Shown here one piece after another: positions 23,804 through 33,332 of a stretch of DNA of 64,000 bases; within the stretch, counting starts at the first letter, position 1; each line of letters opens with the position of its first letter. The stretch lies in contig WMCF01000056.1 of NCBI GenBank assembly GCA_009792885.1, positions 4,250,338 through 4,314,337 of the forward strand, in the 5' to 3' direction. A program made the translations under genes and the position numbers. This stretch comes from Eremophila alpestris peregrina (taxonomy: Eukaryota; Chordata; Aves; Passeriformes; Alaudidae). The notes below the pieces were generated by a model. The model was not told the DNA's origin, ran no database searches, and was given only the letters and a program-made list of their open reading frames with translations.

Positions 23804-25080
23804 GGCAGAGCAGTGCCCGGCTGGAAGTCCTGGTGCCCACCCAGCCTTTGCACCGGGACTCAGGGAGACCCCACCCTCCACGGAGCCAGGGTTGATGCTG
23901 ATGGCGGTGGCAGGGGAAGGTGGTTGTGCCCAGACACTCATTTGGGGTTATCGTGGTGCCTGCCTGGCTGCAGCACCCCAGGATGGGCAGCTCGGCCCTG
24001 CCCATGCTCAGCCCCAGGGCAACATTGGAATTCATCCAGGGAACTCATCCAGGGAGCTCATCCAGGACATGCCCCAGCTCAGTGGCACCGAGGGTCCTGG
24101 GGAGCCCAGGGGATGCCCGTGCTGAGGGGTGGAGGGCATGAGTGAGCTCCTGCGAGCCCAGACAGGGAGGTGATGCCCGCTGGGTGCCACTCCATAAACT
24201 GCCATGCTGAGACCAAAACTCTGCCTGGGTCCGGCTCCCTGTGGGCAGCTGGAACGGAGGCACCCTGCACCAGCATCTCTGACACAGGGTCCCTCTGCCC
24301 TGCCCACCCCCGTGCCCCTGCCCTTTTGCCCAGGAGCACTGGAGGGAGCACCCACAGGGTCTGCTGTCCCCAGCAGTGGGGTCTGGACACATGGTAAGAT
24401 CACAGCTCCTGGCCCCCACCCATTAATCCCCCCGGCAGCAGCCAGGCTGCAACCCCCTGGTCAACGCCTCTCTGTACCCAGTGCTGCCCTCCCAGTTACA
24501 CCAGTGCCAAACTGGTGTGACGCTGGAGGAGCGGCCGTGCCGCAACAGCCTGTCCCCTGCTGCCAGCAGAGGGCAGGGATGGGACGCTGCGGGGCTGGCA
24601 CTGGCGGAGCAGGGAGCTGGCACCCCCAGATCCCAAACCAGCCCTGCCGCCGCCCTAATTCCCCGTAAGGTCCTTAGCGTAATCCCCCAAACCGTCCAGC
24701 CTTTCCGCTCGGATTCCCGAGACGGGGCAGGACAGACCCAGGGGGTGCCCGGGGGGGATCAGGGCCTCGGCTCCTGGGAGGGGACGGAAACACCCCCAAA
24801 CCCCACCAGACTCCCTGCCCACCCCCGAGCCCTGGCTGTGCCCGCACTGGGATGGGATGGAGCGCAGCCTTTGTCCTCAGGGTGTGGGGCTGACCCACTC
24901 AAGGACCCACCCTACCCTCGCACCCGGGTCATTCTCCGGCGTGGACAGACCCCGCCGGGGATGTCACCTCATCCCAGACCGGATCCCTGCCGGGGGGCAG
25001 GGTTAAAGCCCGACCCGGTGGCGCGGGGGGTACCTGGGAGGTTCTCGCTCCATTAATTCTGGCACGTGAGGAGAGCAGAA
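23804..25080 (+). other. GPR142 3' flank
   Basis: No coding exons recognised. A three-copy 13-bp repeat of AACTCATCCAGGG type lies at about 24030-24066. CATAAA at 24193-24198 is a weak polyadenylation candidate. No AATAAA was seen close to the stop. Confidence 0.4.
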
Positions 25081-25799
25081 CCGGGAAGGGATTAGTTATT
25101 AACCCGACCGCGGGCAGGGGCTGAGGGGCCGCGGGGCGGGGGGCTCGGCTGCCTCGAGAACCCTCGTCGGGAGCTCCGGGATTGCCACTGCCCTCCGCGA
25201 TCGCCGCCGGCCCCCCCTGTGCCAACCAGTGCGTATTTACTTGGCAAAGGAGGTGGAAATGTGCTGACGGCGTCCGCCGGCCAGAGGGGCTCCGCTGGGA
25301 ACGGCTCCGAGCCCCGGCCGCAGCGGCGGGAGGCTCTGGGAGGGCAGCAGGGACCCCCGGCTCCAGGTACGGCTCTCGCCTTGCCGAGGGGAGCGGCCGC
25401 GGAGACGGGGTTCAGCCAGCCGTGCCACCGGTGCCAGCCGTGCCAGCCGCCCGTCCCTGCGGCTCCCGAGGAAAGGTAAGCCTGGAAAAAATGCGCCCGG
25501 CGTTGCTGATGTTTTCGGATAGAGCCTGGCCTGGGTCCAGATGCCGGTGCTGAGCGAACATCCCAGCCCCTCACTGTGGCCTCTGTGCTGGAAGGACCAG
25601 TTCTGCCCAGTTCCACCACTGGGATCGCGGTTCCAAGCCCACCCTGAGCACCGGGAGCTGGGATCGGGCTCTGCCCGTGCCGGCAGGTCAGGGCCAGGGA
25701 CCCACCGCCCCGAGAGGAAACCGAGGGCAGCACATGGTGGGCATCACCCCCCCAGTGACCTCACAGCCTGTTGGGGTCTTTCTGTAGGACCTACAGAAA

Positions 25800-25985
25800 C
25801 CCTGGGAGCAAGCAACGGGGGATGGAAACGCGGGAAGTGTTCCCATGGGAAGGGGAGCGGGAAACGCCCGCAGGGGCGGAAGATGAGGGTCTGTCTCAAT
25901 GGGAAGGGGGCTGGAATCACCCGCCCTAGGGGTATCGGGGTATTCCCATGGGAAGGGGATGAGGAAATCACCCGCCGAGGAGGGG
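25800..25985. repeat. Short tandem repeat, about 60-70-bp unit
   Basis: Three imperfect units share CCCATGGGAAGGGG followed by GGAAATCACCCGCC-type sequence (starts near 25840, 25895 and 25940). Confidence 0.6.
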
Positions 25986-26075
25986 GACAAGAAAAGCAAA
26001 CGCTGCGCGGCCGCGGGGCAGCCTCGGCGGGACGGGCGCCTGCCGGTGGCCCCACGGGGTGTCACGGGGGTCTCG

Positions 26076-26088
26076 TGCTGAGTCAGCA
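26076..26088. promoter_or_regulatory. Perfect T-MARE (MAF recognition element)
   Basis: TGCTGAGTCAGCA is the full 13-bp palindromic consensus for large MAF/NRL and NFE2-type dimers. It lies 2.7 kb upstream of the GPRC5C start in GC-rich sequence. Confidence 0.6.
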
Positions 26089-26998
26089 GCCGGGAAAGCC
26101 TCCGGCGGAAGGAAGCAGCCAGTGGAGAGGCCGGGCTGCGGTGTGGGGGCGGCAGGACAAGCGGCCTCCGCTCCCGGCACCGCTTATCCAAGGCTGAGCC
26201 TTTCCCGGAGAGCGAAGGCTGCCCAATGCCGGGAGCCCGCGCTTCAAATCCCCGGGGAAACTGAGGCACGAGGGCCGCTGTAGAGCCCCTCGCCTGCACT
26301 GCCCTGCGATGATCCGATCCCAAACACCACCCCGAAGCCAAATGATCCTTAGGAAGAGGGCGGGAGGGTGGCGGTGGCTCAGCTCAGAGCCTGAACACGC
26401 CGTCCTGTCTCCGGGGGCTCCGGCGGGCGCCGGTCCTTGTGCCACGGGTGCCGCCGGTTCCGGTGGGAGCCGGTCCTCGCACTGGAGGCTCTGCTGCCCT
26501 TTCTCCCCGGATTGTTTTCATCCCGACCTGGACTGGGGCAGGCCCCGCCGGAGGCGCATTGAACTTTCCTCTGCATCCTTCACCCTCTTGCTTCACCCTC
26601 CCGAAATAGCAGCGCCTGCCTGGAAACCTCTCCCAGGGCTGGCCCAAATCTCCCAGGGCTTTTCCCCATTCCCAGGGATGATTGTGGGGTGCCCATCCCA
26701 ACTCCAGGGCCGCGGTCACCCCTGTCGGGACAGGGACCACCAAACCCTGCCAGTGCCCTGGGCTGGGGCTGCCCTGGTTCCCGGCCCTCTGCAGAAAGGG
26801 CTTTTCTGGGGTTTTCTGGGGTTTTCTGGGTCCTGCTGCCCTGCCAAGGGCTCCGGCTTTATCCATCAGCTGACATTCCTGCGGGAGGCCCCTCCAGGCC
26901 GGTGTATCCTTACACGGCGGGACCGCCTGTGCAGAGCCACTCCCGGCTCCCACCCCAGAGCCCACCGGGGGTGGAAGGTCCCGTGTGGGTGACGCAGA

Positions 26999-27350
26999 CC
27001 CCGCTGCTCCGTCCCTTGTCTCCTGAGGGTCTTTCCTGATGTGCAGCGCCAGGCTGAGACTCCCAGACTCATCACACTGATGGCCAGGTGGGCTCCCCCC
27101 TGCTTCACCCCCAGCCCAGCCTCTGCCCCTCTCAGCCCCGTCCGTGCCCCGGGGCAGCCCCCGGCTCCGTTCCTTGTCCCCTTGAGAGTCTTTCCCGGGG
27201 AGACAGAGCCAGGCTGAGCACCCCCAGACTCATCCCGCTGATGGCTGAGGCCCCACTGACTCATCACACCCATGACCAGGTGGGCTCCCCCCTGTTCCGC
27301 TCCCCCACTGCGGGTTCTTGCCCCCCACCAGCCCCCTCCGTGCCCCGTTG
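26999..27350. repeat. Tandem duplication of about 165 bp upstream of GPRC5C
   Basis: The segment from about 26999 (CTCCGTCCCTTGTCTCCTGAG) to about 27150 recurs from about 27167 to 27345, with the shared blocks GGGTCTTTCC, GCCAGGCTGAG, CCCAGACTCATC, CAGGTGGGCTCCCCCCTG and TCCGTGCCCCG. The second copy also contains an AP-1 site, TGACTCA (27257-27263). Confidence 0.75.
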
Positions 27351-27990
27351 CGGCACCCCCGCCGCTGCGGGACCCCGGTGTCCCCGCCCGGTGCGGCGGG
27401 GCAGGTCCCGGCCGGCCCCGATCGCGCTGCCGGGGCTGAGCCGCACCTCGGGGAGGGGCCGGGCCAGGCAGGCGCACGGTGCGGCGGCACCGGGGCTGGC
27501 TCGGCTGGGCACGGGGGGAGCGGAGCGCCGGGCACCGGGGGCTGCGGCCGGTGAGCGGGGCGGGCGGGCGGGGGGGGGAGCCCTGAGGGACTGGGGGGCA
27601 CCGGCAACGCCGACGGGAAGAGACCGGGACCGAGAAGCGTCCGCCCCCGCAGCTCCTCCGGCCGGAGGGTTGGGGGCGGCTCCGGCGGAGTTTCGGGGCC
27701 AGGACCTGGCGGGAGCGCCGGGAAGCACCGGGGCGGTGCGGGATGGGGTGCGGGAGGACCGGGCGGGGGAACCGGCGGGAGGGGCAGGAGAAGCGGGACG
27801 GGAGCGCGGCGGGACCGGGCCGGGGGAGCGGGAGGAGCAGAACTGAGGACGCGGCTGCCGGGGGCGCGGGGGAAACCGGGCGGAGAGTGCGGGGGTACCG
27901 GGCTGGAGGTAGGGGAGAAGCCAGGCTGGGGGACGCGGTGGGAACCAGAGAACCGGAGGCGGCGGAGCTCCTGGAACCCGTGGGCGCAGA
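27350..27990 (+). promoter_or_regulatory. CpG island, probable GPRC5C promoter and leader exon
   Basis: A dense CpG stretch with no recognisable protein. A splice donor context (GCGGCCG then GTGAGC) at 27551 could end a non-coding first exon that joins the acceptor at 28801. Further possible leader donors exist at 25366 and 25475. Which leader exon is used cannot be decided from sequence. Confidence 0.45.
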
Positions 27991-28230
27991 GGTTCCGTCC
28001 CAGTGTGGTGCTGGGGGTCCCTGTCCCCAACCCAGGCCCGGGGGCTGCCCGGTTCGAGGTGCCCCTCAGAGGACCGAGGGTCCTGGCCTCGGCGTGTCCT
28101 AGCTGGGGTCTCTTCCCGGTTTCCTCCCCCAGCAGTGAGGCTACAGCTTCTTCGCTGCCTCCTCTTCCCCATGCCCGCCATGGGGTGGCAGGAATGGGGT
28201 GGCAGCGCTGGGGACAAGGACAGGGACTCC

Positions 28231-28260
28231 GTGCCGTGCTGTGCTGTGCTGTGCTGTGCC
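28231..28260. repeat. GTGCT pentanucleotide repeat
   Basis: About five copies of GTGCT in the probable first intron of GPRC5C. Confidence 0.85.
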
Positions 28261-28826
28261 AGGCTGCGGCTGCCTACGTGCCAGCAGGCTGGCTGGACAT
28301 GCGACCTGCACTGGGCCAGTGCCCAAAGCCAGAGGGAAGTGGGACAGGAGAAATGGAAAGAGGAACGTGGTGGCACGCAGGGACAAGGCAAGGGGACAGC
28401 CCTGTCCCCCGGTATCACCTCTGCCATCTGGTCTGGACCCACATTTGGTGTTCCCAGGAAGCCATCAGGCACGGTGCTGCTCCTGACACTGGAGGAAGGG
28501 ATCATGACAGCCCCAGAGAATTCTCATGTTAGGAGGGATCATTTGGGGCACAGAGGGGCTGAGCCCCTCCTCAGCTGCCACCAACCTCCAGGCAAGGAGC
28601 CACTGGGGGACGTGTGGCTGCCTGGTCCCATCTGGAGCTCCCTGGCCCTGTTGGGTGAGCTCAGCTGTGCCAGCAGGGCAGAGCTCCCCAGGACCCCGGT
28701 GCTCCATGGAATACCCAGTGGGGACCACAGGCAGGAATGTTCCAAGGTGGGAGCTGATCCCCATCCCCGGTCCCTGTGCCCTGACCCCACTGTGTCCCGC
28801 AGGGTCCCTGGATGCCAGGGTGCAGG

Positions 28827-30978
28827 ATGGGCACCACGGCCGTGCTGCTGGCCCTGCTCCCCACGGCCACCGCGCAGCCCACGCCACCCCCGGGCTGCAG
28901 CCACGACCTCTCCTCCCTCTACTACAACCTCTGCGACATCTCGGCGGGCTGGGGCATCGGGGTGGAAGCAGTGGCCAGCCTCGGCGTGGTGACCACCTTT
29001 GTGCTCACCATCGTGCTGGTGGCCAGCCTGCCCTTCGTGCAGGACAACCAGAAGAAGAGCCTGGTGGCCACGCAGGTCTTCTTTCTCCTGGGCACCTTCG
29101 GGCTCTTCTGCCTGACCTTTGACTTCATCGTGGGGCCAGATTTCTCCACCTGCACCTCCCGCCGCTTCCTCTTCGGTGTCCTCTTCGCCATCTGCTTCTC
29201 CTGCCTGCTGGCGCACGCCGTGGCCCTCAACTTCCTGGCGCGGCGCAACCGGGCCCCACGGGGCTGGGTGACATTGGCCGTGGCCCTGTCTCTCGCCTCG
29301 GTCGAGGTCATCATCAACGCCGAGTGGCTCATCATCACGGTGGCACGGCGCGAGGGCGGCCCCGCTGACCCCTGCCAGCTGCTGGACACTGACTTCGTCA
29401 TGGCCCTCATCTACGTGATGGCCCTGCTGGCGGCCGCCTTCGGCACGGCCTGGCCGACCCTCTGCGGCCGCTACGGCCGCTGGCGCAAGCACGGCGCCTT
29501 CATCCTGGCCACCACCGGCCTCTCTGTGGCCATCTGGCTGGCGTGGACCATCATGTACCTGTATGGGAACCAGCGTGCCGGCCACAAGCCCAGCTGGGAT
29601 GACCCCACACTGGCCATCGCGCTGCTCTGCAACGCCGCCGCCTTCCTCCTGCTGTACGTCATCCCCGAGGTGACGCACGTGACACGGCGTGGCCCTGAGC
29701 AGGCCTTTGAGGATGATGGCTACCCAACACGTGGGGTGGGCTACGAGACCATCCTCAAGGAGCAGAAGTCGCAGAGCATGTTCGTGGAGAACAAGGCCTT
29801 CTCCATGGATGAGCCGTCCTTTGGTAGGTGCCAGGGTTCACCAGGGACCCTCGGACCCTATGGCAGGGCTGCCAGCGGGCACCATCCCCTTGGGGACGCT
29901 GGGGGCTGCCCCCACGGGTGGGTGATGAGGTGTCTGTCAGTGACCTGCCTGGCACTGGCGCCTGCTGCTGTTGTGGCTGCCGAGAACTGGCCGGGCTGGG
30001 TGTACCAGTTTGGGCTGAGCCCAGCAGCCGCAGGGAGCTCCCTCCCCGGCGTGGGGTGCCCAAGGCTCCTGCCCCTCCGCCCCAGGCCCACGAGACCCTG
30101 CAATAACACGGGTTGGTGACAGTCCCAGTGGGTGTCATGGGCGGGCACACCGGGTGTCTGCACCCCATGGGGGAGGGAGGGTCCTCCTGAGCACTAAAGA
30201 GATCCTACAATAACAAGCCGTGGCCAGGCAGCAGCGATGTCATCCCTGGGGACAGGAGTGTCCCGCGGGGAAAGGCACGCAGCTGCTGAGTCAGCTCATT
30301 AAACCTGCTAACAAGGTGCAGGGAGCCCCAGCGGGGTGGCAGTGGCTCCGTGGTGACTGTCCCCGTGTCTCAGCAGCCAAGAAGCCGGTGTCCCCATACA
30401 GTGGCTACAACGGGCAGCTGCTGACCAGCGTCTACCAGCCCACTGAGATGGCCCTGATGCACAAGGGGACGGTGAGTGTGACAGGGGTGGCCACATCCTG
30501 CCGGGAGCGATCGGCATGGGGGACAGGGTGTGGATGGGGAGCTCCTGTGTGTCCAGTGGCTGCTGTAATGGGATGGGGACCCTCCAAGCCATCCACCCCC
30601 GTGGGGCTGGGGCGTTCCCGGTGCTGTGACCTTCCACCGCCGTGTCTGTCCCTCAGAGTGAAGGTCCCTACGATGTGATCCTGCCCCGCGCCTCCACCAG
30701 CCCCATGCCCGGCAGCGCCAGCTCCACGCTCCGAGCCGAGGACGCCTTCGCGGCGCAGGCCCGGCACTCCAGCATCCCGAGGGACGCCCGGAGCTGCCAG
30801 GTGGGTGAACGGTGGCTGCAGCAGGGACAAAGTCCAGCCCTGCCTGGGTGACGGCTCTGTCCGGCACCCAGAGCTCCCCCCGGTGGGTCAGGGTGCACAT
30901 CCGTGATCCCGGTGCCACCGCGGTGCCACCCCGCTCTGCCCACAGGTGCAGTCCCCGTACAGCAGGAACCGGTGGTGA
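28827..30978 (+). CDS. GPRC5C: G-protein coupled receptor class C group 5 member C
   Basis: Four coding exons, 28827-29823, 30374-30471, 30657-30800 and 30946-30978, give 423 residues. This is a seven-pass orphan receptor of the retinoic-acid-inducible class C group, with a short extracellular end. Residues 1-16 form a signal peptide (MGTTAVLLALLPTATA). Family marks are CSHDLSSLYYNLCD, VASLPFVQDNQKKS, RRFLFGVLFAICFSCLLAH, EVIINAEWLIIT and WDDPTLAIAL. The cytoplasmic tail has YPTRGVGYETILKEQK, PVSPYSGYNGQLLTSVYQPT and SEGPYDVILPRA. An in-frame ATG five codons upstream (28812) could also start the protein, but the downstream ATG gives a better signal peptide. The acceptor at 28801 shows that the leader lies in another exon. 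AATAAA is at 31656-31661. Confidence 0.95.
30284..30295. promoter_or_regulatory. MARE-like site in GPRC5C intron
   Basis: TGCTGAGTCAGC followed by T matches the 13-bp MAF consensus at 12 of 13 positions, in an intron patch that also contains ACAATAACAAG (SOX-like) and CTCATTAAACC. Confidence 0.4.
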
Positions 30979-31655
30979 AGCCCCCGTGAGGCAGCTCCCG
31001 CAGCTCCGGCACAGCCGCGGCCCCTCCGTCCCGCTCCCCAAGGGCTCATTCCCACCCTGACGTGTGAATTCCGCCCCGGCTGGCAGCCAGAGCTGCTTCC
31101 TGCCCGTGGGATGCTCCCACAGCCAGCGCTCCCACCTGCCCGTCCCACCAGGCCCAGGACCCCCAGGTCCCTGCCTCAAGGACTGGCTCCCGTGGGGACA
31201 ACCCCCAGCTGTCGCCTCACTGTCCTCGTGATGCACAGACACCCCACCTTCCCCAGACCATGGACCCTCCAAAGCTGGGGAGCCCCTGGGACCCCCGCCC
31301 AGGGCTCCCTCAGCACCGAGCCCCTGGCCTGGCACTGACCCCCACCAGCCCTGGGGACCCCGAGCTGAGCTGGCCCCATCCCACTGCAGGGCATGAAGGG
31401 ACACAAAGGTGTCCCCAGCTCTGCCTCCTCCTGTGCCTCTGTTTCCCCATTGCTGGGGAAGGGGTCTGCTGGGGGTCCAGGGGATCAGTGCCTTGCTGGG
31501 GCTGGGGACAAGCCCCCCACAGCTCTGGCCCCCTTCTCGGTGCCTTCCCCCCTCGGGGCTCAGGACCCCTGCAGGGAGTGGGGGGGAGCTGGGCCCCTCG
31601 CCCTCCTTGTGGCTTTCTCTGTCAAGTTTCCTTTCCCTTTTTTTCAGGTCACCCC

Positions 31656-31661
31656 AATAAA
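31656..31661 (+). promoter_or_regulatory. GPRC5C polyadenylation signal
   Basis: AATAAA followed by a GT-rich run, about 680 nt after the GPRC5C stop. Confidence 0.75.
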
Positions 31662-31699
31662 GGTGGTTTTTCCTATGATGCTGTCACAGGTGGCCCGTG

Positions 31700-33200
31700 A
31701 TGGGGGTCCCAAGTGTTCCCAATCCCACTGGGGTCTCCCAGGGGCTCAGCCCCATGCCCCCATTTAGGGGAGGGACAGGAAGCATGGGGGTGCTGCTCAG
31801 AACCCCCATCCCCCCAGCTGGGGCCGCTGGGCCAGGATCCCGTGGGCAGATGGGCAGCCGGGCAGGAGGTGGCACAGCACGGAGGACGTGCCAAGGTCGT
31901 GGTGGTTTTCCCGCTCGGATTGCCTTCCCCTCCGCAGCCATTCCTCCTCCTCCGGGCAGGAAGCCTGCGGCCAGCAGTGCCATGAATTATTCAGGACTGG
32001 AACGGCTCCGTGGGGGCAGCGGGTGACCTGCTCTCCTTGAGCCGGAGCCGGGATGACGGCGCTGGGGCTGCCGGTGGGCACGGGGGCCCGGCACGGTGTC
32101 AACACAAGGGACACACAGCGGGAGCGTGGCGCTGGCCGTGTCCCGATTGTGCCTTTAGCTGGCACAAGCCCACGCTCCCGGCTCCGGGGACACGGCCGCA
32201 AGGAGCCGGGTGTTTGCAGCAGGATGTGGCCGTGCCCCCCGGGCTGCGCTGCGTCACCCGTGTTTACCTGTCACCTGTGTTTGCCTGGCGCCGAGCGGCA
32301 GCGGGGACATTGCCCGGCAGCACCAGGCACTCGGTGTCACCAGGGCCACTGTCACCGCAGCACGCCCTCCTCCCGGCCGCGGGTACCGCACGGCACAACG
32401 CGTGACCCCCTCACAAAGGCACCTCCACCTCCGCGGGGACGCGGCCGTGACACCCTGGGGACGGCAAAGCCACCCGAAAAACAAGGTGCGGAGACTGCCG
32501 CGCTGAGGCGAGGCGGGGGACAGCGGAGCGGCCCCGCTGCCGTGCCCGGCCCCTCCGGAAGCGCGGTATCCCACCGGCCCCGCCAGCGCCGGCCGCAGCG
32601 CGGGGCGGCCCCGCTCCAACAGCGAGCGCTTTGTGCCGCCGGGGCCGCGGAACAGCGGGGCCTTTGTCCGGCCAGGTGAGGCAGACACGGCCGCGCCGAG
32701 CCGGGAGCAGCCCCGCAGCCTCCCCGGAGCCGGGGGCTGCCCGGGGAGGGGGTGGCAGGGCGGTGGCAGGTGGCACCGGGGTGGCGCGGTGGGGACGTGG
32801 CAGCACACCTGGCACCGGGGTCACCGTGACCAGGGCCAGGCAAGGACATGGGCAGTGATGCCAAGAGCAGGGCTGCATGTGGCTGCAGCCCCAGGGCTCA
32901 AGGAGGGTCACCAAGAGTGACAATAAAGGCAAGTGACACCACGCAGGTGAATCCTGTGGCACGCTCCGTGTCCCCAGTGCTGCCTCGCTGTCCTCCCACC
33001 AGGCTGAACTGGCCAGGCACTGGGGTCTCCTCATGGCTGAGGAACGAGGCTCCTGCCCCCACCAGAGCCCTGCCAGGGCCTGCCTGTGGTGACAGTGACA
33101 TGCCTGGGACTGCCACCTGCCAGCACAGCAGTGTCCCTAAGGGATCCCTAAGGAACTGGGAGCACACACACGCTCACACCACCAGCTCCCACTGGCACTT
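31700..33200. other. GPRC5C-CCDC137 intergenic region with CpG island
   Basis: No protein gene recognised. 32030-32760 is strongly CpG-rich, contains a donor-like GGCCAG then GTGAGG at 32675, and is followed by an AATAAA at 32921-32926. A short non-coding transcript is possible but unsupported. This interval is the junction between blocks that correspond to human 17q25.1 and 17q25.3. Confidence 0.4.
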
Positions 33201-33206
33201 TTTACT
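33201..33206 (-). promoter_or_regulatory. CCDC137 polyadenylation signal (AGTAAA variant)
   Basis: TTTACT on + reads AGTAAA on the minus strand, 127 nt after the CCDC137 stop codon; no AATAAA is closer. Confidence 0.5.
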
Positions 33207-33332
33207 CCAAGCAGGGTCCGTGGCACTGCAGGGACCCCACTCCAGCACTGAGCCATGGAGCTGTGGGAAGCCCCAGGGCCCAGCAGTGACACAAAAGCAT
33301 CAGGGCAATGTCCCCCTGAAGTCCCAAAGTCC

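Noticed and set aside
27264..28505. 413-codon minus-strand open frame
   Set aside because: Lies in a CpG island; the Pro/Ala/Arg-rich translation is typical of GC-rich non-coding DNA and has no supporting splice structure.
28539..29678. 379-codon minus-strand open frame
   Set aside because: Antisense shadow of GPRC5C exon 1; the composition (E/G/A/H repeats) has no recognisable domain.
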